Notes under the pieces: model-generated
The model's input: only the letters and a program-made list of their open reading frames with translations
The model's database searches: none
Told to the model about the DNA's origin: nothing
DNA from: Bacillota bacterium
Lineage (GTDB): Bacteria; Bacillota; Clostridia; Christensenellales; Aristaeellaceae
Length of the DNA stretch: 8,573 nt
NCBI GenBank assembly: GCA_023415145.1
Contig: JAEZLW010000016.1
Span: 1-8,573 of the forward strand
Direction: 5' to 3'
Part shown: one piece after another, positions 1-5,091 of the stretch
Layout: every line of letters begins with the position of its first letter
Position numbering within the stretch: position 1 is the stretch's first letter
Made by a program: the position numbers and the translations under genes

Positions 1-886
1 CCTGAATGCCATGCAATTCATATGGTGTACCTCTGTCAAGGGCCATCATCTCCCAGATGTGGGAGAAGTAATGCTCCAGCCCGGAAGCGGGCCTGGATAT
101 ATTCGCAAAACTCATGGCGATTCCCGATAGCACCAACCCTTCCGTGATGGATTGGATGGCATCGGGATCACGGAGGTTCAGCCCGTTCGCTCCGGCAACG
201 CACTTCCTTAACGACTGACGAATAAGTGCGGCGATATTTTCGCAGTAGTACTCGCCCGTTACAAGGCTGGAGATTCTCCACTCGCAAATAGATACGTACT
301 TCGCCAGCATATCGCCAAGACCGGCCCACAGCATGCGAATAGGTGCTTCTTTGAGAATGTCCGTATCTGCAAGAATAGCGGCAGGACAAGCATTGTACAG
401 CGTGACCTTGACCCGGTTTTGGATCATGGACGAAGAATTGGAGGCATAGCCGTCCATGGACGGCGCTGTTGCAATGACCATGCTGCGCCGCCCGCAAACA
501 CGAGCCAGCACCTTGCAGCAATCGTTGATAACACCGGAACCAATGGCCAGCACCACATCACAGCTTGTGTCAAATGCCATGCAAAGCTCGCCCACCGTAT
601 GTTCATCCGGCTCTATTGCCTGGCGGGGAAGAATATGAAGAACAAAAGGGATATGCTTCTCTTCCAAAACAGGCGCGACACGGGACCATGCTGCCTGATA
701 GGTGTTTTTGTCGCAAACAATAAAAGGCTTGTTTACGGCAAGAAGTCGCAGGGCCTCGGGCAGATCATGCACAACCCCCGGGCCGATTTTCAGGAACTGA
801 AGCTCTGTTGCATGATGGCGGCCACATGTGCAGGAATGTCCTTCTTTCACCAGTAATTGCTCAAATGACAAGTCAGCTAAATTCAT
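1..886 (-). CDS. araM: sn-glycerol-1-phosphate dehydrogenase (AraM/EgsA family), 5' part, cut by window edge
   Basis: The first 295 residues are visible; the frame stays open at the left edge, and family members are usually about 390-440 residues. The family is a metal-dependent polyol dehydrogenase that reduces dihydroxyacetone phosphate to sn-glycerol 1-phosphate with NAD(P)H in the cytoplasm. Visible motifs are the N-terminal CTCGRHH (19-25), the nucleotide-binding GSGVIND (116-122), APSMDGYAS (141-149), AGLGDMLAKY with the likely metal ligand D192 (188-197), the ASGLEHYFSHIWEM block with H272 (267-280), and H292 near the edge, the expected third ligand. Two ATG codons are adjacent (887-889 and 884-886). 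The AAGG ribosome site is 4 bases from the first and 7 from the second, so I chose the second; 889 remains possible. A good promoter lies at 946-974, so this is the first gene of its transcript. The symbol follows the bacterial family name; no arabinose gene is visible here. Confidence 0.9.
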   Translation of the reverse strand, partial: MNLADLSFEQLLVKEGHSCTCGRHHATELQFLKIGPGVVHDLPEALRLLAVNKPFIVCDKNTYQAAWSRVAPVLEEKHIPFVLHILPRQAIEPDEHTVGELCMAFDTSCDVVLAIGSGVINDCCKVLARVCGRRSMVIATAPSMDGYASNSSSMIQNRVKVTLYNACPAAILADTDILKEAPIRMLWAGLGDMLAKYVSICEWRISSLVTGEYYCENIAALIRQSLRKCVAGANGLNLRDPDAIQSITEGLVLSGIAMSFANISRPASGLEHYFSHIWEMMALDRGTPYELHGIQ

Positions 887-911
887 CATCGGACCTTCTT
901 TATTATTATAG

Positions 912-927
912 AATATACTTGTGTATT
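912..927. promoter_or_regulatory. candidate operator, imperfect palindrome AATATACTTGTGTATT
   Basis: The two 8-base halves match as an inverted repeat at 6 of 8 positions. It falls about 12-27 bases downstream of the predicted start of the dehydrogenase transcript, a usual repressor position. AT-richness of the leader could produce it by chance. Confidence 0.25.
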
Positions 928-945
928 GCCTGTCCTACCTTGTTT

Positions 946-974
946 ATTGTATGAGTGGACATTGGCTTTGTCAA
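946..974 (-). promoter_or_regulatory. sigma-A promoter for the glycerol-1-phosphate dehydrogenase gene
   Basis: On the minus strand a perfect -35 TTGACA (969-974) is followed by a 17-base spacer and a -10 TACAAT (946-951, 5 of 6 matches). The start site should be near 939, giving a leader of about 50 bases. Two imperfect or perfect inverted repeats sit next to it (973-986 and 912-927) and are candidate regulator sites. Confidence 0.75.
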
Positions 975-986
975 CAGATGTCTGTT
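973..986. promoter_or_regulatory. candidate operator, inverted repeat AACAGA-TG-TCTGTT
   Basis: Six-base arms are perfectly complementary around a 2-base centre. The site overlaps two bases of the -35 box of the dehydrogenase promoter and lies just upstream of it, where a repressor or activator could act. I cannot name the regulator. Confidence 0.35.
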
Positions 987-1136
987 TCTTGCAGAAGAAT
1001 ATTGAAATCAGTCAAAATCGCGCATGGTATTCACAACAAAACTTGGATGATGTGGATGATATGCTTTGTGAATCCGAAAATCAAGATGACAGGGACAACC
1101 GGCCAGAAATTTGACTGCGTATGCCCCATTTGCAGC

Positions 1137-1185
1137 AAAAAAGAGCTGCCTTCTTTCTATCTGATACGTCTTGAGCCGGCAGCCC
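1137..1185 (-). terminator. possible intrinsic terminator after the LCP gene
   Basis: On the minus strand, GGGCTGCC (1178-1185) can pair with GGCAGCTC (1143-1150) through 8 pairs including one G-U, directly followed by six T (1137-1142). It begins 18 bases after the LCP stop, the right place. The loop of about 27 bases is long for a terminator, so the call is tentative. Confidence 0.45.
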
Positions 1186-1202
1186 TGGTATTCATTAACG
1201 GT

Positions 1203-2126
1203 TCAATCCACCACAAGAAAACTATTTTCCAAATAATCCCATATCGCCTGACGGCAGATATCAAAATCAATCTCACGGGTAGCCATTCCAGCATAGGTAA
1301 TAGGCGCATAAGCGCCATCAACGGGAATCTGCAGTTCCTCCATGGCAGCGCCCCGAAGCTCCATGGCATATTGCACCGCTTCGATCATTTCTATGGCGCT
1401 CATATTGGTCGTAAGGCTGTTATCCAGTACGGCTTCCATCAGCTCCATAGCCTTATTGAGTGTGATGGAACGGCATGCTTCCGACAGGGTGGAAAGTACC
1501 GTACGCACCCGAAGCGTACGTCCCAGGTCTCCGGCGGAGCCGACTTTTCGAATCCGCATATAAATCACCGCGGAGTGACCGTTGAAGTGGTAAGTGCCTG
1601 CCCGATTCATGCGCGGCTTGGTGGAATCGTCCGGTATGGCATAGCGCTTCAGGTATTCTGCCTCCGCGTTGGTCACTGTAATATCCACGCCGCCGAGCAC
1701 ATCGACAATTGCCTCTATTTGATTCATGTCAAACAGCATGTACTTTTCAATCCTGACACCAAAGTGGGTGCTAAGCACCCTACAAAGCTCCTCCGGCCCA
1801 TAATTTTTGGCGATATAGTTGACCCTGCCAATCACACCGTCCGGGCGCTTCACCAGCATCTCCCGGCTGAAGGAGGTAAGCAACAGCCGCCTGGGTCTGG
1901 TATCCAGGGTCACCAGCACAAGTCCATCCGTATTGCCCAGGTTTTTCAGATTTCCATTCCACTGGTCAACACACAGCAAAAGATAATGGTGCTGGCCTTC
2001 CACCACCGCGGGAAGCTCCTCCCAGGGGATGGGCGTGATGGGCTTGGGCAGGTCAGCCATTGCTACACCTGTCCAGGAAAAGCACAGCAGGATGAATATG
2101 AAAAGGGCAAAACGGCGTACCACCAT
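1203..2126 (-). CDS. LCP (LytR-CpsA-Psr) family protein, exported cell-wall polymer ligase type
   Basis: 307 residues. LCP enzymes move lipid-linked anionic polymers such as teichoic acids or capsule onto peptidoglycan outside the membrane. Residues 1-24 form a basic, hydrophobic export signal; VAMA-DL (21-26) fits a signal peptidase I site, so the protein might be released rather than anchored. The LCP core runs from about 48 to 215: the CVDQW strand (52-56), TLDTRPRR (73-80), SFSREM with R88 (85-90) where relatives have R followed by D, DVLGGVD (142-148), and YMRIRK with R191 and R193 plus D200, R203 and R206, which match the pyrophosphate-binding arginines of the family. The frame is open to an ATG at 2189, but AAAGGAG sits 8 bases before the ATG at 2124-2126, and only that start leaves the signal at the N-terminus. 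It is a single-gene unit. Which polymer it transfers cannot be told. Confidence 0.9.
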   Translation of the reverse strand: MVVRRFALFIFILLCFSWTGVAMADLPKPITPIPWEELPAVVEGQHHYLLLCVDQWNGNLKNLGNTDGLVLVTLDTRPRRLLLTSFSREMLVKRPDGVIGRVNYIAKNYGPEELCRVLSTHFGVRIEKYMLFDMNQIEAIVDVLGGVDITVTNAEAEYLKRYAIPDDSTKPRMNRAGTYHFNGHSAVIYMRIRKVGSAGDLGRTLRVRTVLSTLSEACRSITLNKAMELMEAVLDNSLTTNMSAIEMIEAVQYAMELRGAAMEELQIPVDGAYAPITYAGMATREIDFDICRQAIWDYLENSFLVVD

Positions 2127-2187
2127 AGAAAGCTCTCCTTTGTATGGGATAAAATGGATTGATGTATAGTAAACGGTACTCCAACCC

Positions 2188-2224
2188 AAAAACTTCCCCG
2201 GACATCAAACAAATGACATCCGGG
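2188..2224 (-). terminator. terminator-like hairpin in the LCP gene leader
   Basis: On the minus strand CCCGGA (2219-2224) pairs with TCCGGG (2197-2202), with an inner TCA/TGA pairing across a 2x2 internal loop and a 6-base terminal loop. Four bases later comes TTTTT (2188-2192). It lies between the better of the two LCP promoters and the gene, so it may be an attenuator, or the terminator of upstream transcription if a promoter downstream is used. The gap before the T run makes it weaker than usual. Confidence 0.4.
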
Positions 2225-2229
2225 CCTTT

Positions 2230-2258
2230 AATATAGCATATTTTATCCCGTTTTGCAA
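2230..2258 (-). promoter_or_regulatory. probable promoter of the LCP gene
   Basis: On the minus strand TTGCAA (2253-2258) and TATATT (2230-2235) are separated by 17 bases. The start would be near 2223, giving a leader of about 95 bases that begins with the hairpin at 2197-2224. A weaker alternative is TATACA just downstream (near 2165), which has no good -35. Confidence 0.5.
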
Positions 2259-2285
2259 AAGTAAGGTTCCGCTTTTCCAGGGGGC

Positions 2286-2311
2286 AACGAGGGGGCTGAA
2301 GCCCCCTCGTT
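2286..2311. terminator. strong GC-rich 11-bp hairpin at the edge of the repeat cluster
   Basis: The arms AACGAGGGGGC and GCCCCCTCGTT are perfect complements around a 4-base loop. On the minus strand no T run follows, and on the plus strand only TTT, so true intrinsic termination is uncertain. It could instead act as a transcription barrier or an mRNA 3' end stabiliser for serCA. Confidence 0.35.
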
Positions 2312-2541
2312 TATAATAGTCTCGACCGGCTCCGCCAGTCGGGCGGGGTGCTTGTGTAGCAAGCTTTCTTTACACGATTCGCTGGCCGTATGCTAAGGGT
2401 GAGGGGATTTATCCCCGAACCTGGAGTTATCAAATGGTTTACCATTTGATAACGGAACACCGGCCAAGCGAAGCGCCGGACGGCGCTAAGGATACAAGCG
2501 AATCGTGCAATTCGATAAAATGACACAGTCATTTTTATCGA
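2286..2541 (-). repeat. cluster of nested inverted repeats: candidate structured RNA or palindromic repeat element
   Basis: Reading the minus strand from just after the serA stop: hairpin 2541-2512 (12-13 bp, one bulged A); long stem P1 made of 2497-2510 with 2370-2383 (14 bp with one G-U); inside it a 7-bp hairpin (2472-2487), a 5-bp stem (2461-2465 with 2384-2388) enclosing a perfect 13-bp hairpin (2426-2453) and a 6-bp hairpin (2403-2416); then a 5-bp hairpin (2350-2364), an 8-bp hairpin (2323-2341) and an 11-bp GC-rich hairpin (2286-2311). Nearly every base belongs to a hairpin. Two stems need a G-U pair that exists only on the minus strand, favouring RNA of that sense. An open frame crosses part of it but has no ribosome site. 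It matches no RNA family I recognise; a dispersed palindromic element is equally possible. Confidence 0.55.
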
Positions 2542-2544
2542 TAC

Positions 2545-3717
2545 TCAGTGCCAGCACCTTACCTTGATCACACCTGGCTGCTGGGTTAGCTCCGAAATCA
2601 GTTCTTCAGTGGGCACCTGGCTCAATTCCATTACGGTAACGGCCATTTCCTGGCGGCTTTTGTTGATCATGTTGTTGATGTTGATGCCTTCCCTGGAGAT
2701 GGCGGCAGACATGTTGCTGACCATGTTGGGCACATTATCGTGGATCAGCAGGATACGGTATCCCTCCGGCTGTCCGGACAGCATGATCTCCGGCATGTTC
2801 ACGCTGTTGCGGATGGTGCCGTTCTCCAGATAATCACGCAATTGGGCGGCAGCCATACGGGCGCAGTTTTCCTCGCTTTCCGGGGTGGAAGCTCCCAGGT
2901 GGGGTATGCAGATGACACCCGGAACGTCCAGCATATCGTCGGTGGGAAAGTCGGTGACATAACCGCTGAGCTTGCCCGCAAGCAGGGCCGCGCGGCAGGC
3001 CTCTCCATCTATCAGTTCGGCACGGCTGAAGTTTAGCAGCCTGGCGCCTTTTTTCATCAAGCCGAACAAACGCGCGTCAAACATGTTTTTTGTCTTGGGT
3101 GTGAGGGGAACATGAATGCTGATATAGTCCGACTTTTGCAGCAGATCATCCAGCGTGGAAGCCCGTTTGATAGCCCGGGACAAAGACCAGGCATGCTCTA
3201 CGGAGATGAAGGGGTCCAGACCGATAACATCCATCCCAAGGCCGTTGAGTGCGCTGTTGGCCACCAGGGCACCAATGGCCCCAAGGCCGATGACACCAAG
3301 TGTTTTCCCCCGAAGCTCCGGCCCCACAAACTGATTTTTGCCCTTTTCCACCAGCTTGGCCACTGCTTCGCCCTGGCCCTTAAGCGTTGCTGCCCACTTC
3401 ATGCCCCCGGCGATATCACGGCTGCAAAGCAGCAGCCCGGCCATTACCAGTTCCGCAACGGCATTGGCGTTGGCACCAGGGGTATTGAATACCACAATGC
3501 CCTTTTTGCTGCACGCGTCGATGGGGATGTTATTGACACCAGCCCCCGCCCGGGCGATGGCCAGCAGGCTTTCCGGCAGATCCATGCTGTGCATATCAGC
3601 GCTGCGCACCAGGATCGCGTCGGGAACCGGTTCATCCCTTGTAACGGTATACTCGTCCGCGGAAAGCTGGCTGTGGATGATTTCGGATATCTCATTGAGC
3701 GTTTGAATTTTGTACAT
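2545..3717 (-). CDS. serA: D-3-phosphoglycerate dehydrogenase (short type with ACT domain)
   Basis: 390 residues. It oxidises 3-phosphoglycerate to 3-phosphohydroxypyruvate with NAD, the first step of serine biosynthesis, in the cytoplasm. An N-terminal substrate-binding part surrounds a central NAD-binding domain with GLGAIG (144-149) and the ribose-binding acidic residue D168. Catalytic R232 (NFSRAELID) and H273 (PHLGAST) are present. The glutamate of the usual Arg-Glu-His set seems replaced by aspartate in DFPTDD (256-261), a form also known in short SerA enzymes with this YVTDFP block. A C-terminal ACT domain (about 320-390) suggests possible serine control. The length fits the short 385-395 residue group, lacking the extra domain of the long forms. 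Ribosome site GGAGG is 4 bases before the ATG. It starts 13 bases after the serC stop, so the two form an operon. The structured element at 2286-2541 begins 3 bases after its stop. Confidence 0.95.
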   Translation of the reverse strand: MYKIQTLNEISEIIHSQLSADEYTVTRDEPVPDAILVRSADMHSMDLPESLLAIARAGAGVNNIPIDACSKKGIVVFNTPGANANAVAELVMAGLLLCSRDIAGGMKWAATLKGQGEAVAKLVEKGKNQFVGPELRGKTLGVIGLGAIGALVANSALNGLGMDVIGLDPFISVEHAWSLSRAIKRASTLDDLLQKSDYISIHVPLTPKTKNMFDARLFGLMKKGARLLNFSRAELIDGEACRAALLAGKLSGYVTDFPTDDMLDVPGVICIPHLGASTPESEENCARMAAAQLRDYLENGTIRNSVNMPEIMLSGQPEGYRILLIHDNVPNMVSNMSAAISREGININNMINKSRQEMAVTVMELSQVPTEELISELTQQPGVIKVRCWH

Positions 3718-3730
3718 ATTGCCTCCAGAG

Positions 3731-4813
3731 TTACTTATTCTCGAGTTCGAACTTCTTCATGAAATTCACCAGTTTTTGGACGCCATCCACGGGCATGGCG
3801 TTGTAAATGCTGGCGCGCATACCGCCGACGGACCGGTGGCCCTTCAGGTTTACAAGACCGCCCTTGGAGGCTTCCTTCACGAATTTCTCATCCATCTCGT
3901 CACTGCCGGTGACAAAGGTTACGTTCATACGGCTGCGGTACACCGTTTGCGCGGTGGGACTAAAGAGCTGGCTTTCATCCAGATAATCGTACAGAATGGC
4001 GGCTTTTTCGATATTGATTTTTTCCATAGCGGGTACGCCGCCCATCTCCTTGAGCCATTCAAAGCCCAGCTTGGCAAGGTATATGCCGTAGGTGTTGGGA
4101 GTGTTGTACATGCTGCCTGCCTTGGCTTGCACTTCCCAGTTCATGAGCTTGGGGCACAAGGGATGCGCCCGGCCCAAGAGGTCCTTTCTCACGATGAGCA
4201 CGCACAGACCGCTGGGGCCAATGTTCTTCTGGGCACCGGCATACACGGCACCAAACTTTTCAATGTCCATGACTTCACTCAAGATATTGCTGCTGGCGTC
4301 CGCGATAAGGGGCACGCTTCCTGTATCGGGCAAGGAAACAAACCGCGTGCCATAGATGGTGTTGTTGGTGGTGATGTGGCAATAATCCGCCTCTTTGTCA
4401 AAACGCGCAACGGAAAAATCGGGAACATAGGTGTAGTTATCCTCCTTGCTGGACGCGGCGATATTCACCGTTCCGTAACGAGTGGCTTCCTCCGCCGCAA
4501 GGTGGGCAAAGTTACCGCTGTCGATATAATCAGCCTTGTGGCTTATCGTCATCAAATTCAGCGGCACGGCTGAAAACTGCTGGGTGGCCCCGCCCTGCAG
4601 AAACAATACCTCATAGGTGTCTGGAATCGCCATGATCTCCCGCAAAAGCGTAACCGCCGCGTCGTAGATTTCCAGATACATTTTACTGCGGTGGCTCATT
4701 TCCATCACGGACATACCGGCTGAGCCATACATCACCAATTCTTGCTGGGCACGCTCCAAAACAGGCAGCGGCAGCATGGCGGGTCCGGGGGAAAAGTTGT
4801 ATACACGTTCCAT
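3731..4813 (-). CDS. serC: phosphoserine aminotransferase
   Basis: 360 residues, the normal length for this family. It is a PLP enzyme that transfers an amino group from glutamate to 3-phosphohydroxypyruvate, the product of SerA, giving phosphoserine. Visible are NFSPGPAMLP (6-15), the phosphate-contacting MSHRSK (39-44), QGGATQQF (73-80), the PLP-holding D172 in ADASSN, the Schiff-base lysine K196 in AGAQKNIGPSG (192-202), YNTPNTYGIY (236-245), and HRSVGGMRASIYNAM (326-340). The frame is open for another 59 codons upstream, but AAGGAGG lies at the correct distance (6 bases from AGGAGG to ATG) before the start at 4811-4813, and the family begins with RVYNFSPGP. It is the first gene of the serC-serA operon, transcribed from the promoter at 4922-4950. 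A phosphoserine phosphatase, needed to finish serine, is not in the window. Confidence 0.96.
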   Translation of the reverse strand: MERVYNFSPGPAMLPLPVLERAQQELVMYGSAGMSVMEMSHRSKMYLEIYDAAVTLLREIMAIPDTYEVLFLQGGATQQFSAVPLNLMTISHKADYIDSGNFAHLAAEEATRYGTVNIAASSKEDNYTYVPDFSVARFDKEADYCHITTNNTIYGTRFVSLPDTGSVPLIADASSNILSEVMDIEKFGAVYAGAQKNIGPSGLCVLIVRKDLLGRAHPLCPKLMNWEVQAKAGSMYNTPNTYGIYLAKLGFEWLKEMGGVPAMEKINIEKAAILYDYLDESQLFSPTAQTVYRSRMNVTFVTGSDEMDEKFVKEASKGGLVNLKGHRSVGGMRASIYNAMPVDGVQKLVNFMKKFELENK

Positions 4814-4921
4814 GAAACTCCTCCTTCCATTCTTCACGCAATACAGACTGGTACCGCAAATCACCCTTGATTTGAGTGGGACGTTTTTTGCCCTGCGGGT
4901 AGAAAGTGATCCAATATCCAC

Positions 4922-4950
4922 ATTATGATATCTCTCGCTGCAAATTGCAA
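4922..4950 (-). promoter_or_regulatory. promoter of the serC-serA operon
   Basis: On the minus strand TTGCAA (4945-4950) and CATAAT (4922-4927, 5 of 6 matches) are separated by 17 bases. The leader of about 100 bases to the serC ATG contains no recognised riboswitch; a short AGGGTGA stretch superficially recalls a T-box but the full conserved motif is absent. Confidence 0.6.
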
Positions 4951-5005
4951 TAGGCAAACAGAGAAAAAACATTTTGCATGGCTTCTGCACCGGCTCTTTT
5001 CTACC

Positions 5006-5034
5006 TTGACAGCGGCATTGTACTGTGCTATTCT
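5006..5034 (+). promoter_or_regulatory. strong promoter of the GH13 gene
   Basis: Perfect -35 TTGACA (5006-5011), 17-base spacer, -10 TATTCT (5029-5034), and an extended -10 TG placed directly before it (TGC). The start should be near 5041. The -35 boxes of this promoter and of the divergent serC promoter are 55 bases apart. Confidence 0.75.
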
Positions 5035-5038
5035 ATGC

Positions 5039-5050
5039 GCAAACGATTGC
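5039..5050. promoter_or_regulatory. LacI/GalR-type operator (MalR- or cre-like) at the GH13 start site
   Basis: GCAAACGATTGC fits the pattern GCAANCGNTTGC with the central CG typical of LacI-family sites, and with the form known for maltose regulators of Firmicutes. It covers the predicted +1, a classic repression position. It also fits the CcpA cre pattern with two mismatches, so carbon catabolite control is an alternative. No regulator gene is in the window. Confidence 0.6.
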
Positions 5051-5078
5051 ATGTCTTTGCATTTGATCTGCCATCATC

Positions 5079-5087
5079 AAGGAGGAG
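5079..5087 (+). promoter_or_regulatory. ribosome binding site fixing the GH13 start
   Basis: AAGGAGGAG lies 6 bases (from AGGAGG) before the ATG at 5092 but 15 bases before the next ATG at 5101, and the frame open upstream to 4978 crosses the promoter. This decides the start at 5092. Confidence 0.85.
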
Positions 5088-5091
5088 TATT

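Larger units (their letters stand above)
890..1202. other. intergenic region between the LCP gene and the dehydrogenase gene
   Basis: Besides the dehydrogenase promoter and its repeats (912-986) and the terminator-like hairpin (1137-1185), I see no convincing gene. One short minus-strand frame (1031-1129, 32 residues, hydrophobic middle) lacks a good ribosome site at its ATG. Long plus-strand frames crossing this region are antisense to the LCP gene and have no ribosome site. Confidence 0.5.

Noticed and set aside
903..908. TATAAT-like -10 just before the dehydrogenase gene
   Set aside because: It has no fitting -35 and would place the start on top of the ribosome site; the promoter at 946-974 is far better.
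921..2162. Plus-strand frame of 413 codons
   Set aside because: It is antisense to the LCP gene over most of its length, has no ribosome site, and its protein has no recognisable domain; a CxxC pair in it (DCVCPICSKK) is chance.
2311..2532. Minus-strand frame of 73 codons inside the repeat cluster
   Set aside because: Its start lies in a hairpin arm, no ribosome site precedes it, and the sequence is explained by stems rather than codons.
3112..4573. Long plus-strand frames opposite serA and serC
   Set aside because: They mirror strongly supported minus-strand genes, lack ribosome sites and give low-complexity His/Gly/Ala-rich proteins typical of antisense frames.
4814..4915. T-box riboswitch in the serC leader
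   Set aside because: AGGGTGA is followed by TTTGCGGTACC rather than the conserved GGNACCGCG, the leader is too short, and no terminator/antiterminator pair is visible.
4814..4990. N-terminal extension of SerC by 59 residues
   Set aside because: It would cross the promoter, and the perfect ribosome site and family N-terminus support the start at 4813.
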